Shown here piece after piece: positions 16,647 through 24,983 of a stretch of DNA of 43,631 nt (the stretch's first letter is position 1; each line of letters opens with the position of its first letter). The stretch is from NCBI GenBank assembly GCA_949299375.1, contig CASGAH010000004.1, forward strand, positions 7,622 through 51,252, given 5' to 3'. The notes under the pieces were generated by a model. It saw nothing but the letters and a program-made list of their open reading frames with translations, had not been told where the DNA came from and made no database searches. This stretch comes from an uncultured Eubacteriales bacterium. Its GTDB lineage: Bacteria; Bacillota; Clostridia; Lachnospirales; Lachnospiraceae. The position numbers and the translations under genes are program-made.

Positions 16647-17681
16647 ATGCCGGGAATTTTGTCCTACAGCGGAATTGTGACAAAGACAAAGGCAATGAGA
16701 AGCAGGCTGCTGGGAGAACTTTCTTTTCAGGAACTGCAGATGCAGCCTTCCGTTTCAGATGCCCTTGCATATCTGAAACGATATCCGGCGTATGAGAGAT
16801 GTTTTGAGGATGTGGAAGAGGGGAATATTCACAGAGGACTGATTGAAGCCGATCTAAGCGGCTCGCTCTATGAAGACTATTCCAGGCTGTATCGCTTTGC
16901 CAACATGGCGCAGCGCAAATTTCTCGCTCTCTATTTTGCGCACTATGAGGTGCTGCTGCTAAAGCACTGCATCCGGAATGCGTACAATCCCCAGGGAGGC
17001 TCTTTGGCGTTAGACCGGTTCCAGGCGTTTTTCAAAAAATACTCCGGACTGGATCTTCTTATCCTTGGAAGATGCAGAAATATGAGAGATTTTGTGGAAG
17101 CTTTGAGGGGAACGGTGTACCATTCTCCGATGAAAAGAATGTTTGATTCCGGGCAGGCGACGCTGTATGACTACGAATCGTGTCTGGATCTGTTCTATTT
17201 TCAGTATCTTTGGAGGCAGAAAGACCGGATTCTGAAGGGAAATGAGCGCGAAGTCATTACGGAAAACTTTGGATATCAGATTGACCTGCTGAATCTCCAG
17301 TGGATTTACCGCGCAAAAAAATACTATCACATGGATTCTGCGGAAATTTATGCGATGCTGATTCCTGTCTCGTACAAAATCAGAGAGCGGGAGAAGCGCC
17401 TTCTCGTGGAATCGGAATCGCTCGAATCTTACATGGAGCAGATTCAAAAGACGTATTATGCCAGAGTCGCCAAAAAGGAGCTGGAGGAGGCAAGTTCGCT
17501 GGAAAAGCTGTATGACCGGCTGTCCGAGAAGATGTATGCCGTGGCCGTCCGCCAAAACCCGTATTCGCTGGCGCCTGTTCACGATTATCTGTTTCAAAAA
17601 GAAAAGGAAATCAGAAGGATCACGACCATCCTGGAGTGCATTCGCTACGGAATCTCCCCGTCAGAGGTGGCAGCCATCTGA
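16647..17681 (+). CDS. ntpC: V-type ATPase subunit C (d-type, central stalk adaptor)
   Basis: A 344-residue soluble protein of the V-ATPase AC39/subunit C family, which caps the rotor ring and joins it to the central stalk. The N-terminus LSYSGIVTKTKAMRSRLL and the internal QIDLLNLQWIYRAKKYY are the two stretches most like the family. AGGAGGG lies upstream of the ATG at 16647. Length is normal. In Enterococcus ntp and archaeal operons this gene follows subunit E; here it is second, right after the G/H subunit. Confidence 0.88.
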   Translation: MPGILSYSGIVTKTKAMRSRLLGELSFQELQMQPSVSDALAYLKRYPAYERCFEDVEEGNIHRGLIEADLSGSLYEDYSRLYRFANMAQRKFLALYFAHYEVLLLKHCIRNAYNPQGGSLALDRFQAFFKKYSGLDLLILGRCRNMRDFVEALRGTVYHSPMKRMFDSGQATLYDYESCLDLFYFQYLWRQKDRILKGNEREVITENFGYQIDLLNLQWIYRAKKYYHMDSAEIYAMLIPVSYKIREREKRLLVESESLESYMEQIQKTYYARVAKKELEEASSLEKLYDRLSEKMYAVAVRQNPYSLAPVHDYLFQKEKEIRRITTILECIRYGISPSEVAAI

Positions 17682-17749
17682 ATTTTTCGGAAAGGACGAA
17701 CCATGCGATGCGATCATCGACATCATAGGAACCGTGCGGAGGTGAAGAA

Positions 17750-19684
17750 ATGATTGAGAAAATGCAGTTTTTAAGCATCACCGGCCCCAAGGATGACATT
17801 GACCGTGTTGTGGCCAAGTATCTCTCAAAATATGAGATTCAACTGGAAAACGCGCTGTCACAGCTAAAAAATGTGGCGGACCTAAGGCCATACATTGCGA
17901 TCAATCCGTATAAAGACGCATATCAGCGGTCGCAGGAATTGCTGTGTCTTGCGGATGCGTCAGGGGCTTCGGTGAACGAGAATATGACGCTGGAGGAGGC
18001 TTCCCAATGCATTGACGAAGTGAGCAGTCAGTGTGCCTCGATCAACGCGGAAATTCAAAAAAAGAAAGAAGAACAAGAAAGGCTTCAGGCATCCCTGGAC
18101 AAGATCACGCCATTTGAGGGGCTGAATCTGGATGTCTCCACCATTATGAAGTTCAAGGCGATCAAGTTCCGCTTTGGACGAATTTCCAGGGACTACTTTA
18201 AGAGCTTTGAAAAATATGTCTATGACAGTGTGGAGACATTTTTTTATCAGTGCAGGATCGACGAAAACTATGTGTGGGGCGTCTGCTTTGTCCCTGCGAC
18301 AGAAGTTGCCCGGATTGACGCAATCTACAAATCCATGCATTTTGAGCGGATCTATCTGCCGGACGAGTATGAGGGGACGGCTTCGGAGGCAGTGGCAAAG
18401 CTGAATGCGGCCATTGAGGAGATCAAATCCCAGATCCGCCTCTTGACAGAGCAGCGTCAGGCGATCGTGCAGAAGCGGATTGCAGAGATTGTCTCGGCAA
18501 ACCATGTGCTTGGAATTTTAAATCAAAACTTCAACGTGAGAAAACTGGCAGCCTGTACAGAAAACCAGGAGACCTTCTACATTCTGTGCGGCTGGATGGC
18601 CAAAAAGGATGCGGACCGCTTCCGCAGGGAAATCGAGAGCGATTCCAATGTATATTGTATCGTGGAGGAGGACCAGAATGATCTTTTGAATCCGCCGCCG
18701 ACCAAACTGAAGAATCCGAAGATTTTCCAACCGTTTGAGATGTTTATTCGCATGTACGGGCTTCCCGCCTACAACGAATTCGATCCGACGGTCTTTGTGG
18801 CACTGACATACGCCTTTTTCTTCGGATGGATGTTCGGGGACGTGGGGCAGGGACTGCTCCTTGCCATCGGCGGATTTGCCCTCTACCGGGTAAAAAAAAT
18901 GGATCTGGCAGCCATCATCGGATTTGCCGGCATTTTTTCCACGGTGTTTGGATTTTTGTTTGGCAGCATTTTTGGATTCGAGGACGTCTTGCCGGCGCTG
19001 TGGATGCGGCCGATTTCCGCAATGTCGGATGTTCCGTTTATGGGACGGCTCAATACGGTCTTTCTCATCTCCGTCGCGGTGGGAATAGGAATGATTTTGC
19101 TGACGATGGTGATTCATATTGTGAATGCCATCCGTGAGAAAGACAGGAAAGCGGCGCTGTTTGACACAAACGGAGTGGCTGGACTTGTATTTTACGCCTC
19201 GGTCACGACGACGATCGCACTGTTTATGGCAGGGAAGAAGGGGCCGGGCATCATCCTGATCCTCATTTTGTTTGTCATTCCCTTAATTCTCATCGCCTTC
19301 AAAGATCAGGTCGCTCGGGTGCTTTTGAAAGAGAAGGAAGAGGAAAAAAACGGTCCCGTCATGACCGTTGTGCAGGCATTGTTTGAACTGATTGAGGTGC
19401 TTTTGAGCTACTTTTCCAATACACTGTCGTTTGTCCGTGTGGGCGCCTTTGCGGTGAGCCATGCGGCGATGATGGAAGTTGTCCTCATGCTGGCGGGAGC
19501 GGAAAGCGGCAGTCCCAACTGGGTTGTCGTCGTGCTTGGAAACTTGTTTGTCTGCGGCATGGAGGGGCTTGTCGTTGGAATCCAGGTGCTGCGTCTGGAA
19601 TACTATGAGCTGTTCAGTCGGTTTTATAAGGGGAACGGAAGAGCGTTTCAGCCATACGGAAGTGGAAATCCGTCATCAAATTAA
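17750..19684 (+). CDS. ntpI: V-type ATPase subunit I (a-type, stator membrane subunit)
   Basis: A 644-residue protein in two halves. Residues 1 to ~340 are soluble and largely coiled, forming the stalk-binding arm. From the FDPTVFVALTYAFFFGWMFGDVGQG region onward there are about seven membrane helices. The later helix with NTLSFVRVGAFAVSHAA carries the conserved Arg that lies opposite the ring carboxylates. It provides the ion half-channels. The start follows GGAGG at a normal distance; the 68-base gap from subunit C is the largest in this part of the operon and shows no terminator. Confidence 0.95.
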   Translation: MIEKMQFLSITGPKDDIDRVVAKYLSKYEIQLENALSQLKNVADLRPYIAINPYKDAYQRSQELLCLADASGASVNENMTLEEASQCIDEVSSQCASINAEIQKKKEEQERLQASLDKITPFEGLNLDVSTIMKFKAIKFRFGRISRDYFKSFEKYVYDSVETFFYQCRIDENYVWGVCFVPATEVARIDAIYKSMHFERIYLPDEYEGTASEAVAKLNAAIEEIKSQIRLLTEQRQAIVQKRIAEIVSANHVLGILNQNFNVRKLAACTENQETFYILCGWMAKKDADRFRREIESDSNVYCIVEEDQNDLLNPPPTKLKNPKIFQPFEMFIRMYGLPAYNEFDPTVFVALTYAFFFGWMFGDVGQGLLLAIGGFALYRVKKMDLAAIIGFAGIFSTVFGFLFGSIFGFEDVLPALWMRPISAMSDVPFMGRLNTVFLISVAVGIGMILLTMVIHIVNAIREKDRKAALFDTNGVAGLVFYASVTTTIALFMAGKKGPGIILILILFVIPLILIAFKDQVARVLLKEKEEEKNGPVMTVVQALFELIEVLLSYFSNTLSFVRVGAFAVSHAAMMEVVLMLAGAESGSPNWVVVVLGNLFVCGMEGLVVGIQVLRLEYYELFSRFYKGNGRAFQPYGSGNPSSN

Positions 19685-19708
19685 AATAAATTCAGGAGGA
19701 ATCTTGTT

Positions 19709-20128
19709 ATGTTAGTAAAAATCACACTTGTCATCGCCCTGCTTGTCAGCATTGTTTTTCCGGTAGGATATTTCTTTGCAGGGGAACGGCAAAAAGGCCG
19801 TTTTCAAAAGTCTCTCGGGTGGAATGCCGTCGGATTTTTTGGCGTTATGCTGCTCGCATCGATCTGGATGCTGTCCGGCCAGGCATATGCAGCGGAAGAA
19901 ACGGCTGTTGTGGAGGAAGCGGCAAGCGGGTTGAAGTATATTGGTGCCGCTTTGGCAGTCGGCCTTTCCTGTCTTGGAGGCGGAATTGCCGTGGCGAGCG
20001 CGGCAAGCGCAGCGCTTGGCGCCATCAGTGAGGACTCCTCGATCCTCGGAAAATCTTTGATCTTTGTCGGACTGGCGGAAGGTGTTTGTCTGTACGGTCT
20101 GATCATTGCCTTTATGATTCTTGGATGA
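19709..20128 (+). CDS. ntpK: V-type ATPase subunit K (rotor ring proteolipid)
   Basis: A 139-residue membrane protein. The C-terminal hairpin is a normal ring subunit: LAVGLSCLGGGIAVASAASA (residues 82-101), the loop GAISEDSSILGK, and a helix with the ion-binding Glu124 in GLAEGVCLYGL. The N-terminal half has two hydrophobic segments (about 5-24 and 38-58) that do not show the glycine-rich ring pattern or a carboxylate, then QAYAAEE like a signal-peptide end. So there is one ion site per polypeptide. Preceded by AGGAGGA. Whether coupling is to H+ or Na+ is not decided by the sequence I can see. Confidence 0.9.
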   Translation: MLVKITLVIALLVSIVFPVGYFFAGERQKGRFQKSLGWNAVGFFGVMLLASIWMLSGQAYAAEETAVVEEAASGLKYIGAALAVGLSCLGGGIAVASAASAALGAISEDSSILGKSLIFVGLAEGVCLYGLIIAFMILG

Positions 20129-20194
20129 TGGACAAACCGCAGCGGTGTTGTCCGCAAGATTCTGTCAAGCAAAGCGGAAAGGAGCGAAGAAGCG

Positions 20195-20503
20195 ATGAAG
20201 ATGTATCTGATCAGCGATAACATTGACACATATACCGGAATGCGCCTTGTCGGAATCGACGGCTGTGTTGTTCATGGGTTAGAGGAGCTGAAAGAGCGCA
20301 TGAACCAGGCGCTGTCAGACCGGGAGATTGGAATTTTGCTCCTGACAGAAAAGTTTGGCCGCGATTATCCGGATTATATCAATGGAATTAAGATGGAACA
20401 TACGATGCCGCTCATCATTGAAGTTCCGGATCGCCATGGGACAGGACGGAAACCGGATTTTATTACGTCTTATGTGAATGAGGCAATCGGGTTGAAATTA
20501 TAA
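20195..20503 (+). CDS. ntpG: V-type ATPase subunit F (central stalk)
   Basis: A 102-residue soluble protein with the subunit F pattern: MKMYLISDNIDTYTGMRLVGI, then the central IGILLLTEKFG and a C-terminal helix. It sits in the rotor beside subunit D. GGAAAGGAGCGAAG precedes the ATG. It is named NtpG in Enterococcus and AtpF in archaea. It lies between K and E, which differs from the usual E-C-F order. Confidence 0.9.
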   Translation: MKMYLISDNIDTYTGMRLVGIDGCVVHGLEELKERMNQALSDREIGILLLTEKFGRDYPDYINGIKMEHTMPLIIEVPDRHGTGRKPDFITSYVNEAIGLKL

Positions 20504-20521
20504 GAGGAGAAGGTGATCGAC

Positions 20522-21112
20522 TTGATAATAGAAGAGAAGCTGCAGCATTTTCGTGATTCTGCAATGACCAATTCCAGAAATGAGAGTGTCAGAATTCTGG
20601 AAGAGTACACAGCTGCTTTGGAAAAGATTTTTCAGGAACACAAAGAAGAAGTGACTCGAAAGGCTGAGCTGGAAATTCTTCACGAAAAGGAGCTGATTCG
20701 CCGGGAAGGCAACAAGGAAATGGCCAGAGAGCAGCTGGAAATCAAACGCCGCATTGGAATTTTAAATGCACAGCTGACGGAAAAAATATTTGAGGAAGTA
20801 AAGGAACTGGCGGAGGAATTTAAAAAGACACCGGAGTATGAGCAAATGATGATCCGGCAGATCCAGGAGGCAAAAGAGTTTGCCAGGGGAGAGCATATGA
20901 TCATCTATATGGATCCGGCCGACCGGGATAAGATCCGGAGAGTTTCGGAGGCAACCTCCTGTATCCTAACGATCAGCGAATATCCGTTTGGAGGGGGAAT
21001 CCGCGTGATGTTTCCCAGGAGAAACATTCTCATTGACAATTCCTTTGATGCAAAGCTGGCGCAGAAGAAGGCAGATTTCAATTTCTTGAATGGAGGAAGC
21101 GTCCATGTTTGA
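20522..21112 (+). CDS. ntpE: V-type ATPase subunit E (peripheral stalk)
   Basis: A ~196-residue stalk subunit: a long charged helix in the first ~110 residues and a compact C-terminal domain (EHMIIYMDPADRDK through ILIDNSFDAKL). The start is uncertain. The frame extends to a GTG at 20513, but GAGGAG (20504-20509) is only 3 bases from it. A TTG at 20522 lies 8 bases from a site that matches the 3' part of the anti-Shine-Dalgarno complement (AAGGTGATC, 20510-20518) and gives a family-like IIEEKLQHF beginning, so I prefer it. It overlaps subunit A by 8 bases. Confidence 0.85.
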   Translation: MIIEEKLQHFRDSAMTNSRNESVRILEEYTAALEKIFQEHKEEVTRKAELEILHEKELIRREGNKEMAREQLEIKRRIGILNAQLTEKIFEEVKELAEEFKKTPEYEQMMIRQIQEAKEFARGEHMIIYMDPADRDKIRRVSEATSCILTISEYPFGGGIRVMFPRRNILIDNSFDAKLAQKKADFNFLNGGSVHV

Positions 21113-22877
21113 TCTGACAAAAGGCATTATTTATGGAATCAACGGGCCTGTGATTTATATTCAGGGGAAAACCGGATTTAAGATGGGCGAAATGGTCTAT
21201 GTGGGAAAGCAAAGGCTGGTCGGCGAGGTAATCCGTCTGACATCGGAGCGCGCAACCATTCAGGTCTACGAGGAGACGACGGGATTAAAGCCCGGGGAGG
21301 AAGTGTATGCAACGGGTGCCCCGATTTGCGTTACGCTGGCGCCCGGAATTTTGAATCAGATCTTTGACGGAATTGAGCGCCCGCTTGGGGAGATCGCAAA
21401 AAGCAGCGGCATTTATATGAGCAGAGGCATTCGCACCGACGCGCTGGACAAGGAACGGCTCTGGAAGACGCATCTTGTCGTCTCGGAGGGACAGCGCGTG
21501 TATGGAGGGACAATTCTGGCCGAAGTCGTGGAAACCGAAGCGATTGTACACAAAGTTATGGTTCCGCCGGACATGGGAGGAATCGTTGTGTCTGCGGTGC
21601 CTGACGGGGAGTATACCATCTGCGACCGTCTCGTGACAATTCAAAAGGACAATGGCGAGACGGCGGAATTGACGATGACACAGAAATGGCCCATCCGCAT
21701 TCCGAGACCATCCGCAAAACGTTACCCGGCGTCTAAGCCGCTCATTACCGGACAGCGGATTCTGGACACGATGTTTCCCATCGCAAAGGGAGGGACGGCA
21801 GCCGTCCCGGGCGGTTTTGGAACCGGGAAGACAATGACCCAGCACCAGATCGCCAAATGGTCGGATGCGGATATTATCATTTACATTGGATGCGGGGAGC
21901 GCGGGAATGAGATGACGCAGGTTTTGGAGGAATTTTCAGAGCTGACCGATCCAAGGTCAGGAAAGTCGCTTATGGCGAGAACCGCGCTGATTGCCAACAC
22001 ATCGAATATGCCGGTTGCCGCCCGTGAGGCAAGCATCTACACCGGGCTTACGCTGGCGGAGTATTACCGGGATATGGGATACCATGTCGCCATTATGGCG
22101 GATTCGACGTCCCGATGGGCGGAAGCGCTGCGGGAGCTGTCCGGACGGCTGGAGGAAATGCCTGCGGAAGAGGGATTCCCGGCTTACCTGGCATCGAGAC
22201 TGTCCGCCTTTTATGAGCGGGCCGGTATGATGCAGAATCTAAACGGCACAGAGGGAAGTGTCTCGATTATCGGTGCGGTATCCCCACAGGGCGGCGATTT
22301 CTCGGAGCCGGTGACACAAAACACGAAGCGCTTTGTCCGCTGCTTCTGGGGACTGGACAAATCCCTCGCCTATGCAAGACATTTTCCTGCCATTCACTGG
22401 CTGACTTCCTACAGCGAATATCTGAGTGATTTGGCGCCTTGGTACAGCACATACGTCGGCAAAAATTTCATCGACAACCGCAACCAGATGATGTCGCTTC
22501 TTAACCAGGAGAGTTCCCTTATGGAGATTGTCAAGCTGATCGGAGCGGATGTACTGCCGGACGATCAGAAGCTTGTGCTGGAAATTGCAAGGGTCATTCG
22601 CCTTGGCTTTTTGCAGCAGAATGCGTTCCATCCGGATGACACGTGTGTGCCGATGGAAAAACAAAAGAAGATGATGGAGACCATTCTATATTTGTATAAA
22701 AAGGCGAAAGTTCTCATTGCCATGGGAATGCCGATGCGCATCTTAAAGCAGAACAAGATATTCGAAAAGATTATCGCAATGAAATACGATGTGCCGAATG
22801 ACCGGCTGGATTTGTTTGAAGAATATCAGAAAGACATTGATGCGTTTTATGACGACGTAATGGCCAGAAATGCGTAA
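21105..22877 (+). CDS. ntpA: V-type ATPase catalytic subunit A
   Basis: A 590-residue catalytic subunit. The nucleotide site has the P-loop PGGFGTGKT, followed by [11 protein letters not shown] and the Walker B-side segment [17 protein letters not shown]. The extra ~90-residue non-homologous region typical of A over B subunits lies between the N-terminal barrel and the P-loop. Start at 21105 has GGAGGA upstream; the gene overlaps subunit E by 8 bases and ends 14 bases before subunit B. Together with B it forms the A3B3 head that makes or hydrolyses ATP. Confidence 0.97.
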   Translation: MFDLTKGIIYGINGPVIYIQGKTGFKMGEMVYVGKQRLVGEVIRLTSERATIQVYEETTGLKPGEEVYATGAPICVTLAPGILNQIFDGIERPLGEIAKSSGIYMSRGIRTDALDKERLWKTHLVVSEGQRVYGGTILAEVVETEAIVHKVMVPPDMGGIVVSAVPDGEYTICDRLVTIQKDNGETAELTMTQKWPIRIPRPSAKRYPASKPLITGQRILDTMFPIAKGGTAAVPGGFGTGKTMTQHQIAKWSDADIIIYIGCGERGNEMTQVLEEFSELTDPRSGKSLMARTALIANTSNMPVAAREASIYTGLTLAEYYRDMGYHVAIMADSTSRWAEALRELSGRLEEMPAEEGFPAYLASRLSAFYERAGMMQNLNGTEGSVSIIGAVSPQGGDFSEPVTQNTKRFVRCFWGLDKSLAYARHFPAIHWLTSYSEYLSDLAPWYSTYVGKNFIDNRNQMMSLLNQESSLMEIVKLIGADVLPDDQKLVLEIARVIRLGFLQQNAFHPDDTCVPMEKQKKMMETILYLYKKAKVLIAMGMPMRILKQNKIFEKIIAMKYDVPNDRLDLFEEYQKDIDAFYDDVMARNA

Positions 22878-22891
22878 GGAGGATGGATGAC

Positions 22892-24268
22892 ATGGCAATT
22901 GAATATTTGGGACTCAGCGAAGTAAACGGCCCTTTGATTGCACTGGAAGGTGTTCAGGATGCTTCTTATGACGAGATTGTAGAAATCTCCATAGACAACG
23001 GAAGAGAAAAGAAAATCGGGCGCATTGTGGAGTGTTATGCGGACCGGGCGGTGATCCAGGTTTTTCAGGGGACGGAAAACATTTCCCTGATGAACACCCA
23101 TACGAAGCTGACAGGACACCCGATGGAGGTGGCTCTCTCAGAGGAGATGCTTGGACGGACGTTTAATGGAATCGGCATTCCAATCGACGGGCTCGGGCCG
23201 GTTCCCTCCACCTTGAAGCGGGATGTGAACGGCCAGCCGCTCAATCCGGTTTCCCGCGAATATCCGAGAAACTGCATTTGCACCGGAATTTCTGCCATCG
23301 ATGGTCTGACGACACTGATTCGGGGACAGAAGCTCCCGATCTTTTCCGGAAACGGGCTTCCGCATGATCGCCTTGCCGCCCAGATTGTAAAACAGGCGTC
23401 CCTTGGAGACGGGGATGAGGAGGCATTTGGAATTGTATTTGCCGCGATGGGCGTCAAGTATGATGTGGCAGATTTTTTCCGCCGAACCTTTGAGGAGAGC
23501 GGGGTATCCGACCATGTCGCCATGTTTTTGAATTTGGCAAACGATCCCGTAGTGGAGCGTCTGATTACGCCGAAAGTTGCGCTGACGGTGGCGGAGTATC
23601 TGGCCTTTGAAAAGGGAATGCACATTCTTGTCATTTTGACAGACATGACGTCATTTGCGGAGGCGATGCGTGAAGTGTCCTCCTCCAAAGGGGAAATTCC
23701 ATCCCGAAAAGGGTATCCCGGGTATCTGTACTCCGAGCTTGCGACCATTTATGAGCGGGCAGGCATCGTAAAGGGGAGAGAAGGGTCGGTGACACAGATT
23801 CCGATTCTGACGATGCCAAACGACGACATTACGCACCCGATTCCCGACTTGACCGGATACATTACCGAGGGACAGATCGTTTTGGACCGCAGCCTTCACG
23901 GGCAGTCGGTCTATCCGCCGATCAGCGTTCTTCCGTCACTGTCCCGTCTGATGAAAGACGGCATCGGTTCCGGGTATACGAGAGAAGACCATCAGGACTT
24001 GGCCAACCAGCTGTTTTCCTGCTATGCAAAAGTGGGGGATGCGAGAGCGCTGGCCTCCGTTATCGGAGAAGATGAGCTGTCAGATCTGGATAAGATATAT
24101 CTGAAATTTGGTCAGGAATTCGAATCCCGCTTTGTCGGGCAGGGAGAGTCGGAAAACCGTTCCATGTCGGATACGCTAAACATCGGATGGGAACTGCTTC
24201 GGATGCTTCCGAGAGAAGAACTGGACCGCGTCAACACAAAGATTCTGGACAAATATTATGAGTTATGA
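22892..24268 (+). CDS. ntpB: V-type ATPase regulatory subunit B
   Basis: A 458-residue non-catalytic head subunit. It has the degenerate nucleotide region [15 protein letters not shown] in place of a P-loop, and [20 protein letters not shown] plus [18 protein letters not shown], all standard for subunit B. I chose the ATG at 22892 because TAAGGAGG ends 9 bases before it; the in-frame ATG at 22883 abuts that site directly. It pairs with subunit A in the soluble head. Confidence 0.96.
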   Translation: MAIEYLGLSEVNGPLIALEGVQDASYDEIVEISIDNGREKKIGRIVECYADRAVIQVFQGTENISLMNTHTKLTGHPMEVALSEEMLGRTFNGIGIPIDGLGPVPSTLKRDVNGQPLNPVSREYPRNCICTGISAIDGLTTLIRGQKLPIFSGNGLPHDRLAAQIVKQASLGDGDEEAFGIVFAAMGVKYDVADFFRRTFEESGVSDHVAMFLNLANDPVVERLITPKVALTVAEYLAFEKGMHILVILTDMTSFAEAMREVSSSKGEIPSRKGYPGYLYSELATIYERAGIVKGREGSVTQIPILTMPNDDITHPIPDLTGYITEGQIVLDRSLHGQSVYPPISVLPSLSRLMKDGIGSGYTREDHQDLANQLFSCYAKVGDARALASVIGEDELSDLDKIYLKFGQEFESRFVGQGESENRSMSDTLNIGWELLRMLPREELDRVNTKILDKYYEL

Positions 24269-24292
24269 GGGATAGAGAGGAGATGAGACGGT

Positions 24293-24907
24293 ATGGATCC
24301 CAATACATTTCCTACCAAAGGAAACCTCATTGCAGCCAAAAATTCACTGAAGCTGGCGGCTCAGGGATATGAGCTGATGGACAAAAAACGAAACATTTTA
24401 ATCCGGGAGCTGATGGAGCTGATTGACGAGGCCTCAAACATTCAGAAAGAGATTGATGAGACATACACTGCGGCCTACCAGGCGCTTCAGAAGACAAACA
24501 TTGAGCTTGGCATTCATATGGTATCGGCCATTGCGGGTTCGGTCCCGGTGGATGACTCCATTGAGATTAAGCTGAGAAGCATTATGGGAACCGAGATTCC
24601 GCTCGTGCAGTGCGAAAAGAAGGAGATGCGCCCCGCGTATGCTTTTTTCGGCACGAAAGAGTCGCTGGATGAGGCCTGCGTCTCCTTTCGAAAAGTAAAG
24701 GAGCTTACCATTCAGCTTTCGATGATTGAGACGTCGGCCTACCGGCTTGCCGCCAACATCAAGAAGACACAAAAAAGAGCCAATGCGCTTCAAAACATTA
24801 CGATTCCAAGATATGAGACACTTGTAAAAACGATCACCAATGCCCTGGAAGAAAAGGAGCGGGAGGAATTTACAAGGCTGAAAGTCATCAAAAAAATGCA
24901 TGGATAA
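24293..24907 (+). CDS. ntpD: V-type ATPase subunit D (rotor shaft)
   Basis: A 204-residue two-helix shaft protein. The N-terminal FPTKGNLIAAKNSLKLAAQGYELMDKKR and the C-terminal KKTQKRANALQNITIPRYE are the two conserved ends of the family that form the antiparallel coiled coil inside the A3B3 head. GAGAGGAG lies upstream of the ATG. Last gene of the operon; its stop codon overlaps the start of the terminator stem. No NtpJ-type potassium porter follows. Confidence 0.95.
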   Translation: MDPNTFPTKGNLIAAKNSLKLAAQGYELMDKKRNILIRELMELIDEASNIQKEIDETYTAAYQALQKTNIELGIHMVSAIAGSVPVDDSIEIKLRSIMGTEIPLVQCEKKEMRPAYAFFGTKESLDEACVSFRKVKELTIQLSMIETSAYRLAANIKKTQKRANALQNITIPRYETLVKTITNALEEKEREEFTRLKVIKKMHG

Positions 24908-24948
24908 ATCGGATCGGGGAAGGAACCTTCCCCGATCCGATTCCTTTA
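24907..24948. terminator. Terminator after the V-type ATPase operon
   Basis: AATCGGATCGGGGAAGG (24907-24923) pairs perfectly with CCTTCCCCGATCCGATT (24926-24942), then CCTTTAAA. It lies between convergent ntpD (+) and the flavodiiron gene (-). Confidence 0.75.
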
Positions 24949-24983
24949 AAATGGCGGGTCAAGCGGGCTTGATCGGCAATGGC

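Noticed and set aside
18518-19117. A 199-codon minus-strand open frame inside ntpI
   Set aside because: Antisense shadow of a firm gene, with a His/Lys/Gln-rich translation and no ribosome binding site.
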